Assembly (NCBI GenBank): GCA_033030425.1
Contig: JAUFSD010000014.1
Coordinates: 1,116,001-1,180,000, forward strand
Length of the DNA: 64,000 nt
Direction of reading: 5' to 3'
Origin: Verpa conica
Taxonomy: Eukaryota; Ascomycota; Pezizomycetes; Pezizales; Morchellaceae
The notes under the pieces are model-generated. The model searched no databases. It worked only from the letters and a program-made list of their open reading frames with translations, and was not told the DNA's origin. Position numbers and translations under genes: made by a program. The stretch's first letter is position 1; every line of letters starts with the position of its first letter. Shown piece by piece: positions 33,640-45,170 of this stretch.

Positions 33640-34276
33640 ATGCTACCTGAATCTTCACTTTGGGCCTTACGGCTTCCCGGTTCAGAATCCTCACGACAAA
33701 CCCAGAGCCCATCCTTTCGACATTTTTCGAGTCAGTTAGTCCATGAATACTCACGGCTACACACACGGGCCGATAAGAGTAGAGCGCTGGATACCAACGG
33801 AATCATATCTATTACTAGTGTCATCCTCGCTTTTGTTATAGGACTCCCGAGTCTCTTTATTTTATTTATTCAAGTACGCAAATGGTTGCGTACTAAGCAC
33901 ACCCAAGGGGTAATTACGCCATAAATCCCTAACCTACATGAAATGTTCACTACCCGACTCTACCCTCACGCTCAGAAGCTTAATCTCTCGTTCATAGGTG
34001 CCTCAAGATATCTCCGAGCTAGGTGTTATACATCAAACGAGCCTCAATGAGGCTATCCCGCCGGCTACCCTCGGCGTAAACGCAATGGTACGCAATAACT
34101 ACTTCAGCTTCCACCCAAGACCCCATCCGGGTATTGCAGTCCCGGCACCAGCGCTTGCTCTATTTCAGAGTGGAGTAGGAGACCAAGGGGTGGAGCCGAT
34201 GCAACAAGGAAGAAATGATTTTGCCAAGCCAAAAACTGTTCAATCGCTTGGAAGAGCCGAAACCTGGCCGTCTTAA
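33640..34276 (+). CDS. Small single-pass membrane protein, locus 6
   Basis: Exon 1 (33640-33909, 90 codons) has a Ser/Arg-rich ~45-residue N-terminus, then LDTNGIISITSVILAFVIGL, the helix, and FIQVRKWLRTKHTQG. Exon 2 (33998-34276, phase 0) follows a gtaatt donor and a ttcatag acceptor; the intron is 88 nt. The tail of 92 residues contains MVRNNYFSFHPRPHP, a Pro/Ala stretch and a C-terminus LGRAETWPS. Total 182 residues. It is the intact counterpart of the broken locus 5. The basic cluster after the helix predicts a cytosolic tail. The N-terminus is positively charged enough that topology is not certain. No known family recognised. Confidence 0.58.
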
Positions 34277-34444
34277 GGTTGGGATGATATTGGGGAAATT
34301 TAAAAAAATTATGGGGGGAGTTTTCTTAGGCCTTGATGATACTTGGAGTTTAGAAACGTTTATTTGAATAGTTTATGGGAGGGGGGGTTATTTTACTTTA
34401 CAATACATGGAATTTTTAGATTAAAATTTTAGCCCAGGACCTAG

Positions 34445-34500
34445 TCTCGCGCCCAGCCCCAATGGTTACTTTTGCTGCGCAGCAGGGGCTGGGCACGAGA
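34445..34500. repeat. Short GC-rich inverted repeat, relatives near 42.0 and 42.6 kb
   Basis: tctcgcgcccagcccc (34445-34460) pairs with ggggctgggcacgaga (34485-34500) with one mismatch, around a gctgcgcagc palindrome. Partial copies are at 42571-42600 (gctgcgcagc...gggctgggcacg) and about 41970-41999 (gtgctcggcagg.gggccgggcac). Likely a MITE relic. Confidence 0.5.
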
Positions 34501-34547
34501 ATACCAAAGACCTTACTTCTACCCATGCAGGGAGAAATCTCATAGGA

Positions 34548-34690
34548 TTTAAAGAATTACTTGGTTATAGATCTTGAGGAAGCGAAACAAGGCTGTAATT
34601 TTGGGGCTGTGCTGCTGGCAAGTTTCAGCTCTATGATATGCCAAGCCTTTGACATGAGTTTGATGAACCCTAACCCAACTAAGTCATATG
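34548..34690. repeat. Segment duplicated after locus 5 (31431-31575)
   Basis: Second copy of the flank duplication described at 31.4 kb. It is followed at 34698-34714 by a cgagtgatattctatga motif. Confidence 0.5.
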
Positions 34691-35622
34691 TAGCTATCGA
34701 GTGATATTCTATGATCACGTATAATTGAGAACGACTCATATTCCAAGTAGCCAAGACATCATGAAATTCCCATTCCGGTATTAGTGTCTTGGCACATCCT
34801 TGGCACTCCTGTAAGAAATGAGCAGACCTTTATTCTTACAAGACTTTACGGTAATAAGAAATGAAGATCCATGTGATAAACTAAGTGGCTCTCCGATCAA
34901 TAGTAGACTATTAAATGCCGATTAATCATCTACTCAACCCTATTACCCTCATTACCCAGTCCGCGCGGGATGTTTCACCCTAAGAGCCTTTTCCAATACA
35001 ATAAACGTTAAAGACCACCAAGCATTTATCTACCATGCCGTCACGTCACGGCTTTCTGCATAAAAGTAATAGTTCCTACTAAATGTAGTTTTGTTACTCA
35101 AATCACGTGACCCACCCCAATCGTCCTATTATAGCAAAAAACAATAACGCATTGTATGGGGTGTTCTAAAGTGACGGATAGTGTATCGAACCATAAATCG
35201 ACAGTAGAAAACGAAGAAAAAAAAGAAAGTATCCCCCATCCTCTCTTGAAAAAATAGCCAATAGCCAAGACACAAAGCAGCCGAACCAGAAAAGAAAGGG
35301 GAAAAAAAAGGCCTCCCATTGATTGGATTGAATTGTAGTTGTAACCTTTCGCTTTGGCTCCCATCCTCTCATTCCTATCCACCCCCTCCCCAACTAGCAC
35401 GCACAATACACCTGTCTAATCCCAAACAGCCTATCGTATCACTCCGCCCTGACTTCCCCCTCCCACCGTCTTGTCCTCCGATGCCTTTACCGCACGAAGA
35501 AAAAACTCCAAAAAAGAAAGAAATCCCCGAGCATCAACACAGCCAACATCGAGTTTTTTTCTTAAGAAAAAAAAAAAACGAGTAAATTATTGTGAATGGA
35601 GAGGGGGGGGAGATGGGATGAA

Positions 35623-36531
35623 TCACGAAGTATCCATCCCACTCGCTCCCTGCTTCGCGCGAATATAATTTACAAAATCGTCCAGTATCGATGGCCAAGC
35701 ACCTATTCACGTGATGGGGGGAGAAACATTATTAGTAAAGTCTATTTCACCTAGAATATCTCAGTGGGAGGGGAAATCTTACCATCGACATCATAACTTG
35801 TCAATCCGGGGCTCGCATCCGCATCTGCCAATTGGACAAAATCATACATGCAATTCCACGTATCCTTTGCAATACTCCTCTTATACTCCGTTTCCAAAAA
35901 CTCTATCCAATTCCCCATCTGTGCTTTGAATCTCGACGCGAACAGCAGTTTCCAGTACTCCACCGCCGACTCGAGTGGAAGCGACTTTTGGTTCGGGGAA
36001 CGCGCAAAGTTGTAGGTGAAGAGGTAGACCTTTTTGAAGACTGCTTCGTCGTTGTGGAAAGAGCTCCTGAGAGCGGGGACTCGGGCGCGCTGCTTATCGA
36101 GCGTTTCGCAGCTGGGATTGTGTGTTAGTCATCTTGGGGAGAGGGGTTGTGTGAGTGGGGGTGGAGAAGTACCCATTTGCTTTCCAGCCCTCGACGAATC
36201 CCTCACGGGAAAACTCACCCATTGTCGGGGCTTGCAGCAGTTCAGAGACAACGAGAACGGTCGGTTCTTCTAGCCCGATACCGATGTCTTGGAGATATTT
36301 CATGGCGCCATTGACACCGATGATGTTTGGGGGGTCACCACTCTCTGGATCCCGGTTATGACGTTAGCTAGATGGCCACGCGACGACAACAGAGAGAGTG
36401 TGTGAAATGTTACCGCGGTATTTATCAAAGATACTATTTAGCTGGGTTGTAGAGCTCGAGCTAGAAGCGGGAGATGTTGATCCTGCTGGTGTATTGTTGG
36501 ATGTGAAGTATCTGTTTAGGCGGCGCGACAT
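35623..36531 (-). CDS. DCN1: Dcn1-like cullin neddylation scaffold protein
   Basis: Four exons on the minus strand: 36531-36414, 36344-36173, 36111-35783 and 35702-35623. The introns are 69, 61 and 80 nt (donors GTAACA, GTACTT, GTAAGA; all acceptors AG). Joined length is 699 nt, 232 residues. I recognise the DCN1 fold by LNSIFDKYR near residue 32, then MKYLQDIGI, ELLQAPTMGEFSREGFVEGW, YNFARSPNQKSLPLESAVEY, NWIEFLETEYKRSI.KDTWN and the ending DGAWPSILDDFVNYI. Dcn1 binds cullin and the NEDD8 E2 and promotes cullin-RING ligase neddylation. The Asp residues and DGAWP.LDDFV of the potentiating-neddylation domain are present. The very N-terminus is short and Ser/Thr-rich, without a clear UBA domain. 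Splicing restores every conserved segment, which supports the model. It is an ordinary housekeeping gene embedded in the membrane-protein cluster, at the point where that cluster changes strand. Confidence 0.88.
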
Positions 36532-39022
36532 GTTAGAGATCACGGGAAGCCGGTGTTTAGGCGCCAGTACGAAGCGGGACAGGAACGAGTGGTGAGAAAG
36601 AAAAAATAAAATAAAGATAGACGATTGAAGATAACGCGAATCCCTCCTGCAGAGTAAATACTTCTATCGGCAAACAAAAGAAGAGGGTTTTCCTTATAAG
36701 GGGGAGGATGGTGATGACGAGATGATGGATTGCGGGGTGTAGTGTGGGGTAAGGTCCGTCAGTCAGTCGACAACGTGAAGTTCCCCCCCCCAAGAGATGA
36801 ATGGAAGCCCAGGGAAAATAAAAGAATGACAATCGCGACCATCGAATCAACACCGTGACAACAACAAACAGGAATCAACATACGAATCAACTGCGACTTC
36901 TACATTCCATGAATGTGCTTTCAGGAACTATAAATATACCAAATACGCCCATGCCGAGTTTTTTTTTGTTAGCTTCGCCTCACTGCCTATCTCCCTTCCA
37001 GTCTTACCTTCGCGGCTGTTCGCTCGGGGCATTGCGTAAATGCAATGAACTGCTGTATTGCAGTACTCTGCGACGAAGTATAGCTCTGGACCGGCAACTC
37101 TCAGCAACCAAAGACTGGTAGATCAAGGCAGAAAAAAGACAAGCGCAGGGAGAAGAAGGCAACGCCTACCATGCGGTATTCTTCAAGAGGACCGGGGAGT
37201 AAGCAGGATAGATAGGCGGGGTAGAATAAACTAAGTTAGATATCACTATCTCTTCAGCAGTGGTTGGTTGCTGCAAAACAGAGGATGGAGCAAGAGACGG
37301 GAAGGGTGGAGGGGAACAGGAGGAGGGGGAGGGGTTTCCGCGGCTGTGTTTCACCAATGGTCCATTCGCTCTTTTATAGAGCCTCAAATCCCCTGTAGTC
37401 CTGTTTTTTTTCTGTCCCGCGACATGATTCCAGCGAAGCAGCCCTAGAGATCGCCGCGAAAAGCCTGATCTCCAAGAGAAGCTTCGTGAGTGAGAGCTGT
37501 GGATGGCCCGTGCGCTTTGATCAGTAAAGGGTTGTGTTCCAAGTAGATAACCAACTATATACGCCTCTGGTAACTTTGCTGATAATAGCCATTGGAGGCT
37601 AGAATCTGACAGCTTCCTCAGTAGTCTCCACCAAAACGGTAGCCTCTTAGACCCAGCCGGTTTTCTTGATCCTTGGCTTGGCATAAACTCTCCTTACATA
37701 ATAGATCAGGTAATTGACTGGACCTTGTATGTACATAGTAGCTAACAATTGGGCCGGCTTTTCCACATTACGAATAAAATATTTAACTAAACCGGGTTAT
37801 CTTGAAGAATCGTGGTGATGCAAATTAAATAGTACCAAAATTGAACATTTACTAGTAAGGCTCCCGGGTGATAACCCCTAAGTACTGCTACATACATGCA
37901 TTTGTACTTTAGGTTTGAGTCGGTAAAGGAACTAGAGGGGCGAGAAATGATCTCACTCTAAGAGTCTTAATTGGAATTACCTTATTGGGTCGGATTCTTG
38001 AAAGATGGGGGAAAAGATACCTAGAGCTCATTACAAACAACAGAGGTTGAAAATGGGCCAGGGATGATGGGGCACCGAGGTGTTGGGCGCACGTTTCGTG
38101 GCATTTCATTCGATGCTTGATTCGGTTAGACGGTTCAGAACCAGGGCTCCGGAGACTTGACTTGGGACGTGTGTGGGGGTACTTCTTTACTTGGTTCGAT
38201 GACCATATGCGTGTTCTGGGGGACGTGCCTATCGGGGGGACGTCCGTTGAGGCGACGTCGCGTCAGAACATATACCAGCGGCCGGGCGGTTATTGTGTTG
38301 AAAGGTAAAAATTTATTTGTAGCCGTAATTGCGAAAGCGAAAGCCCAAAAGTTAACTTTTTAGAGACCTCTAAACTAGTAAAAACCCGGAATCCCAATTG
38401 GGCCCCAGGGCAAAAGATTATGTGTAAAAACCCTTGTTTCTACCCTCCTTTCTCTCACTAGTGGGCTCCATAGCTATTCAGAAGCTGGTTCTGTTATCTA
38501 AAGTACAAATTAATTTAAGTATACCCCCATCCCCCGCCGCGCAGTAGGAGCCATTAGGACACATAAATAATTAGCGTACTTTACAGAATGAGATAAGTAT
38601 TTCTCAGCACAAGCCAAATTATTATAGGTATAAGTGGCAGTAAAAAATTCGAAAAGTTTATGGGAGTCTGAGAGAGGTATAGAGAGACCTAGGGAGGCTT
38701 TTTCTATTTATTCCGACCATAAAATTCTTATTATTTTTATATCTGCTAGCTATATACTCTGAAGTGCTGTACCTCTTTGGTGTGGTTGCTGTGGGCAACT
38801 TATCAATCGCCACGGCATAGTAAACTTTCACTCGGCATTAGCAGATGCCACCACCAAATAAATAATAAAAATAAAAATAAAAATAAAAATAAAATCCATT
38901 CATAAAACTCATCACTAGGCTCCACACTTTATCTTATAGTAATTAATTAGACTTAAGTAATAATAAATGAGGGGAGGAAGGGAGAATCTAAGTACCATCT
39001 AATACGTTTCTACACTCCAAAG
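36532..39022. other. Intergenic between DCN1 and membrane-protein locus 7
   Basis: About 2.5 kb. A minus-strand frame at 37166-37684 (172 codons) is the longest, but it has an alternating Ser/Pro/Arg composition, no homologue I recognise and no conserved ending. I do not call it. The (aataaa)n microsatellite at about 38857-38894 and several C-runs are the only clear structures. Confidence 0.4.
38857..38894. repeat. A-rich microsatellite (aaataa/aaaat)n
   Basis: Iterated aaataaaaataaaaat units just downstream of locus 7's second exon on the minus strand; possibly part of its 3' end. Confidence 0.6.
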
Positions 39023-39598
39023 TCACCTGGGCCCTTCGTGACTTGGCCAAGTCAGTACTCTTCTAGGCGAATCCAAGGGCCTTAAAACATGTTCTCTCCT
39101 GAGAGAGGAGGGTAAGTTTGTATCCGCTGGTGTAGCTAGAGGCGGTTGGTTGTAGAAATGTAGACTGTAGTGGTAGGATATTGCTCTATTTGTATCAGCT
39201 GCCACGGGCTGAACGTGGTTAGCTGAACGAACGACGTTTATTCCAAGGTCTTCGCTAGCTGTCTAGTAGGTTTATGAATATATTAGACGCTAGGCATAGC
39301 GAAGAGATTAATAGTAGCTGGTAGTCACCCTTTGCTGAAGAAGGCTCTGCCACCATTTCTTTGCCCAGGTGTACAGGAAATATACGCATGAGGCACCAAA
39401 AACAGATGCAAATATCCCGACGATGGCGATAGTTTGGTCCCGGGTCAGGCTTTTATTCTCGTTACTTCGAGCATAGATCCTGATGCTTTGTGGAGAGAAT
39501 ATTGTGGCCATGTTAGCGTTATGAGAGGTAGAATTCACCATACTTCCAATGGAGACCTTGGGTGTAGAAACAGGCGTTGCCAATCTGAAAAGTTTCAT
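39023..39598 (-). CDS. Small single-pass membrane protein, locus 7
   Basis: Minus strand. Exon 1 (39598-39329) starts MKLFRLATPV. A later in-frame Met (MATIFSPQ) may be the true start, as it aligns better with locus 9. It carries RIYARSNENKSLTRDQTIAI, the helix (VGIFASVFGASCVYFLYTW) and AKKWWQ. Exon 2 (39262-39023) encodes TASEDLGINVVRS..., then ISYHYSLHFYNQPP, a polar stretch, and an ending SPRRVLTWPSHEGPR. The 66-nt intron uses a GTGACT donor and a ctag acceptor, phase 0; locus 8 uses the same pair at the aligned position. Predicted length 169 residues. The RDQ(T/I)IAI(V/I)G entry into the helix is shared by loci 7-9 and distinguishes them from the loci on the other strand. Confidence 0.58.
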
Positions 39599-39619
39599 GT
39601 CTGGAAAGGTATCTTGCAA

Positions 39620-42600
39620 AGGTTGGGGGTTGCAGTAGAAAAACAGATAAATGGGGATAAAAGGCTATACAAAAGACCGAATTAAGAAAGCATAGACTTT
39701 GGGTCTCCGAGAAGCAGCAGCGCGAATTGCCCTGGAAGAAGGAACAGAAAGGGTTACGGTGCAATGCAAGGCTTAGCGGGCATTGTGATCTGGCTAGGTC
39801 TGACACGAACCAACATCTCCCCCAAAATCAGACGGTGTCATATACATGGGGTGGTGGCCCGGATCGAAGGCGATGCACATTTTGGCCTAGCAACACCCAA
39901 TCACCTAGGTTTTACCGCAACACAACACAAATTTTTTGGTTATAAACTTCATTTATTATACTATTGGATGCAACACCTGGTGTTACTTTGTAGAAAATGC
40001 ATCTATTAAGCAAGAAGTAGTACTAAGGTATCTGCTCCCAGTTCAAAAGTGCTTGTATGGTAAATGGGCATGGACTTTACTTAAATTCTCGATTGGGATT
40101 AGAACCTGCATACCCTAAAGTACTCCAAGACTCTTCATAACATGAGTTAAATCCATAGTTGCTGAGAATCAGCGTGGTTTCGTTGAATATGCATCTTTCC
40201 AGCACCCCATGTGCAAACTAGTAGAGTAGGGTATTGGGAGTTCGTCTCGGCGCAGCAGCGCCCCAGGCGAGCGAGGATAGATCGGATATTGCGTAGCGGC
40301 ATGAGGTCTCGACTACGAGCTAGTAACTGCAGCAATTGAAGACTTTATTCATTGCTCAGGTCGCTTTGTTCAGGGTATACCGCCCTCAAAATGTCATTGG
40401 GACAATGGGCAATGGGCAATAACCACAACTGGATGACCCCCTGCAGCGCCCACAGTCGAGTGTTTTCAAATGTAAATAGCTAGTTAGGGCTCGGCACGTT
40501 AAGCCGTTCTGCCATGAGGCCTCACTCGACTTCTAGTAAAAATCTTAATTAAAGTTGAAGTAGATGAATAGGTAATCTTTGCTAGAGAAGCTAACTAGAA
40601 GGGATAACTATAGAAGGGTTTCAATGCCTTCTTTATATATATCTACGCTTAGCCAATCTCACAGTACCCCAAACCCTAAGAAGTTCCTCTACGGGCCTTT
40701 CCGTAGGCTTAGTAACTCAGACGCCACCTGATAATGCCTGTTCATGACAAGCGCTATACCTAATTAGGTAACAACTCCTAGTAAATCTAATGTTTTGGTA
40801 GTCTTCCTTGATGTAGTGGCTAGGGGAAATACTATATACCGCAAGTACATTTTCTAGGGGAAGCTTTTCGGGTGCCATCCACTCCAAAGTATGCCAGCCT
40901 TTATCCAAGATGCAACATAACCCCCGCCCCCCCATTATATTATATAGGAATTATGCGAAAATATCTGGCCTTTGGTGTCCTTAGACAGGATATAAAGTTC
41001 ACATGCCTAAATAACTTGGTCTGTAGTATATAATAGCACATTCCACCTACTAAAAGGGCAACACTGCTATCCCCTAGCTAGTCTAATTATTTATTCCCTT
41101 TATTCCCTTTGCTTGAAAAGCACTCGGTAGTATATAAGCCTAAGGCAAATTCACTACAAAGTCCCTATCTACAAGCACCAAAAGGTATAATAAAGATATA
41201 TACTATACTGGTGTTAATGGAACGTGTTGTAAGTTTTTCGCATTTTGGCTGGCATACCTTGTAGTGGATGGCATCCGGAAGGTATGCACCCTGATCACTG
41301 GCATAGAAATGTTTCCCCCGGTACTTGAATAGATCAGGCCAGTATCCGAAACCGTCCACCCCCCCGTTAGGGCGCCACAGGTACCCTGTAGTAACCCCAG
41401 GACGGGACGGGCAAGATTCTCCAGGACTACGAGGGCCGTAGGGCCCTATAGACATTTTCCAGGCGAGCTTTTGCACTGTTCTAGGAGAAAAACATGTAGT
41501 ATTTGTTGCCAATGACAACCTAAGTAGGAGTAGGTAGAGCTTGATAGCCGGCTTGAGGCAAAGAACCCCTAACCCTGAAACCTGGCGCCCTGTAGGGCCC
41601 TATGTAGTTCATATTCCTCGTTCCTTACGCCCTGGGCCACTCAAAAGAGACATTGGGACGGGCTATAGAGTCATAGGGCGCCTGATCATGGTCTCCGGGG
41701 GGACAGACTGCCCCGTTGCGGGCACTGATTCCCACCCATCCAGGCGCCCAGTGACTTACTGTCCCCAGGCCTTGAGCAAGCAGTATATAAGTGCACAACA
41801 AAGCGAGTAACTATCGATCTCTACTTCTGCCTCTACTTCTATCTATCATTAAGCCCTAACTCTAGTAGAGACTGATCTGAACACTTTTACAGGTGGATAC
41901 TCATTGTACTAGCTATACACAGAAGGGTGGCAGGAGGGCAGGGTAGTACTGGTGAGTGGGGGTTACTAAGTGCTCGGCAGGAGGGGCCGGGCACACGAGC
42001 GCCAGAGAGGGGAGGGGGAGGGGAGAGGGAGGAGGGAGGGAGAGGGAGGAGGGAGGGAGAGGGGAGAGAGGGGAGAGAGGGAGAGGAGGGAGAAGAGGGA
42101 GGGAGAGGGGAGAGGGAGGGAGAGGATTATACATTTACTATGGATTTCATTCTTAATCACAGAGGGTCCTGTGTCCCCGGCGATATCCACTTGTATAGTC
42201 TCGTTCCAAGCCCATTATCTACTGCGCAGAACCTAGAGCCTGGTGTGCTTACCCTCCGAGCTTTGCCAATTCTTTTTTCAGCATATCTCGGGCATATTAG
42301 AGCTCGGGGGGCCCTCGAAGAAATTCTGGTACTTCCCACAAGTATTCCAGGGCTTTATTAACCCAGACCTCACGTACCTAATACCTCCCAATACCATATT
42401 TACTATATAATATTGTAGGGACTAGTATGCTTACTCTCTGAGCTTTGACCGGTGCTTTTTGGGCATATCATTTTTCTCCGAGGTAATTTGGGGCTCAAAA
42501 GGTGCCCCCGAGCCTCCCAGGGACCTCCGAACGCTGCGAAGCTTTATTACTCCAGAACCTACGGTGCTGCGCAGCAAATATATGGGCTGGGCACGGGGCT

Positions 42601-43115
42601 ACCACTTATAGGTAAATATATCGGCTAGGGTTCATACTGCCGTAAGACTCGAAGAAGCCCCCAGCAATAGGAACTGAAAATCCTACAGGAAATATAGAAG
42701 TTCTTTAGGGTCACTCCTGTTTTTCGTTTAACTTTATCTTGTATAATATAATTCTCTGAATCCGATTGACTACTAGCTGATCTAATGAAACGATCGATCC
42801 CCTCCCTCTTCCATTAAAACCTCTGCGCCGCTCCAGCCTATTTCGCTAGAAAAAAAAAGAAAAAAAAAACCGAGGAATTAAAAACACCCAGCTAAAACAA
42901 AAGTAAAAATAAAATAAACAATTTAGTCAATCTCCTAGCTATTACTCTTAGACGTGCGGCTCATGTATTTATTTAGGAAAACAAGCAAAAAGGAAAAAAA
43001 AACTCTAAGCTGTGCCTATATTGTTTCGGCAGTATAGGCCCCAAAAGAAAAAAGAATTGTTCGTTAAATCATCGTCGTCGTTGTTTGCGATATCTACGTC
43101 GCCGTCCCCACCTCC
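39620..43115. other. Intergenic, membrane-protein loci 7-8
   Basis: About 3.5 kb. A GA-rich tract lies at 42005-42126 and GC-rich MITE relics on either side of it. A minus-strand frame at 41165-41518 lacks an ATG near its start and resembles nothing known; I leave it out. The rest is AT-rich, with A-runs near 42850-42870. Confidence 0.4.
42005..42126. repeat. G/A-only tract (ggga/gga)n, about 120 bp
   Basis: An almost pure purine strand with many runs of three or more G. It could form triplex (H-DNA) or G-quadruplex structures. Open frames on both strands across it are composition artefacts. Confidence 0.75.
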
Positions 43116-43656
43116 CTAGCTTTCATGACCTGGCCAAGTCGATACTCTTGTAGGCGACCTCGGTGATCCCATACCCCACGCTCTCTCAGGGAGGGAAGGA
43201 AATGTTGCATCTGTTTGTGTGGTTGGAGGAGGAGGTTGGCTGTAGTAATTCATATGGTAGTTGTTTATTATCGTTCCGCCGCCGCCGCCGCCAGGTGAAC
43301 CCACCAGTAGCTCAGTGTAGCTAGCTGAATGAACGCCCGTTTCGAGAACCTCTAGAGCTGCCTAGCAGATTCTGTAAATATATTAGACAATTACACATAA
43401 GAAACATAGTCACCTTTCGTTGAAGCCGCCGCTGCCACCAGTTCCTTGTAAATGTGAAGAGGAAATATACACATGAGGCACCAAAGAATGATGCAAATAT
43501 TCCAACGATAGCGATGATTTGGTCTCGAGTCAGGGCTTTGTTTGCATCATCCCGTGGATAGATCCTGGCGCTCTGTGGAGGGAGTGCTGTGTAAACTGGT
43601 GTCAACCCATCATTTCTTTCTTCACCCGGGCGGAATCTTGGCTTGAGCATAGGCAT
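43116..43656 (-). CDS. Small single-pass membrane protein, locus 8
   Basis: Minus strand. Exon 1 (43656-43414, 81 codons) starts MPMLKPRFRPGEERNDG and leads through SARIYPRDDANKALTRDQII to the helix (VGIFASFFGASCVYFLFTF) and TRNWWQRRLQRK. Exon 2 (43361-43116) encodes AALEVLETGVHSAS..., a six-Gly run coded by gcc-type repeats, TIINNYHMNYYSQPPPP, then LPERAWGMGSP and an ending TRVSTWPGHES. The 52-nt intron (GTGACT...ctag) is phase 0. Total 162 residues. Helix and flank are about as similar to locus 7 as any pair in the cluster. Upstream (43680-43960) a ~120-base stretch (gagaggggagg..., aggcttaattatgaga) is repeated twice. Confidence 0.6.
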
Positions 43657-43725
43657 TGTTACTGGTGAGTGTATGTGCTACTGGTATGTGTATGTAACTT
43701 GAGGAGATTTGAGAAAGATTTGGGA

Positions 43726-43950
43726 GGGCTTAATTATGAGACGAATTTGTAATGTGTTTCGAAAGTATATTAGAGGAGCGTTACAAACAGTGGGTGGGCG
43801 GGCGAGGGGAGGGGAGGGAATCGGCTTTAGCTGACTGTGATCTGAAAGGCTTAATTATGAGATAGTGTTGCAACGCGCCTCGAAAAAGTATTAGAGGAGC
43901 AGTACGAACAATGGAGAGGGGAGGGAGGGAACCAGCTGTAGCTAACGTAT
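43726..43950. repeat. Direct duplication of ~120 bp upstream of locus 8
   Basis: aggcttaattatgaga, then a(c)gaatttgtaatgtg or tagtgttgcaacgcg, then cctcgaaa..gtattagaggagc(g/a).tac.aaca recurs at 43726-43810 and 43848-43930. It lies in the 5' flank of the minus-strand locus 8 and may duplicate promoter sequence. Confidence 0.55.
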
Positions 43951-44220
43951 AACTGCAATCTGAAAGCTACCATACTATGTAGGTACAGACAGCCAGGTAG
44001 CCAGCGCTAAGCCTTGCCTGAAAATGGTCACCTCGATCCTTCCCGGTGGCATAGCTCCCGTAGTGTTCGATAAACCTTCACAAGGTACGCGGGTAATTAC
44101 TATGGGTGCGAGGGTAGGTCTAATGGTAGGCGGTGTAAGGGGTATGGCTGGTGTCTATATTCCCCACCCAAACCCAGCGCCTTCCGCTAGGTGTCATCAG
44201 GCACCCGCAGCACAAGCAAT

Positions 44221-44295
44221 GTGGCTGGTGTCTGCATTATCTGTACAAGATCTGTGCTACCACAGCCACATATCGTCAAACTTACCCTCGCATCA
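44221..44295. repeat. Single-arm copy of the 24.8-kb fold-back element
   Basis: gtggct.g.g.ctg.att..c..tacaa.atc.gt.ctaccacagccac...cgtca.actt.cc aligns with the reverse complement of 24791-24869. No matching inverted arm is visible beside it. Confidence 0.45.
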
Positions 44296-45023
44296 GACTC
44301 TCCCTGTAATATACTTGTGACCAAACCTCAGTACCCTTATAAGGTGAATATTCTTATAAATATGACCTTTCTAATCTAGTTGGGACCGAGAATGTATATT
44401 GCTAAGAGTGATTACTCTCATAGGCAGTATTCTTATAGGGAGAGTGTACTATAATAGGGTCACTAGTATGTTATAAGATGTGCCTACAGCTAGGACAAGC
44501 TTTAGGAAGCTAATATAAGTGTCCTAAACCGCCCCAACGAACATCAACCTCAGCTACTCTTTTGTAGTGACTGGCAATCGAATTTATAAATAAGCAACAG
44601 ATAGAAAACACCAAGAATATGCCAAGACAATACTTTAGTACATCTGTTTTGTTGACCACCCTTATCCCAATATGAACCATTCTCAAATCCAAATACCCCT
44701 AATTTAGTCTTAAAATTAATGTTTACTTGGACGAAGCTTATTAGCAACAGTTTTATAAGATAGAAGGGTTTTGTTTTGCTTTCCTCATTTAATAACATAA
44801 ACCATTGGGCTATATAAGGTAAATAAGATAACTTTATACCTTTACATATATTCCCTTAGATATTTGAGCATTATTTCTAGTATAATATATAATTCCTTAT
44901 CTTTAAAAGTAATTTCTTAATTGAACTGACTACTATGGTTTTTCTGTCATATGTCTTCTCGATCGATCTGAGACCTCTTTTCAGTACCACCTATTGTATT
45001 ATGATACCGAGTAGGGCTAGCAG

Positions 45024-45170
45024 GGGAGAGGAGGCCCGAATATCTGCTAGGAGCGTATATAGGGATGACTCAGTATCCCGAGTCCCCTAAAATGTAAGCA
45101 ATTAAGCAATCTGCTCTCTTTCTCTATCAAATATCACCGGAACAGTCAAGATCGAGTGATTTTTCGTGAA
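45024..45170. repeat. Dispersed repeat, copy at 31701-31850
   Basis: Second copy of the repeat described at 31.7 kb, ending in cgagtgatttttcgtga at 45153-45169. Confidence 0.45.

Noticed and set aside
37166..37684. 172-codon minus-strand frame between DCN1 and locus 7
   Set aside because: Low-complexity Ser/Pro/Arg composition, no recognisable domain, no intron or homology support; upstream DNA of DCN1 is a simpler explanation.
41165..41518. 117-codon minus-strand frame (GYLWRPNGGVDGFGYWPDLF)
   Set aside because: Reads somewhat protein-like, but has no ATG near its start, no paralogue here and no family I recognise.
41913..42361. Open frames across the G/A tract on both strands
   Set aside because: Frames contain only Gly/Arg/Glu or Pro/Leu/Ser repeats produced by the purine tract; no ATG context or homology.
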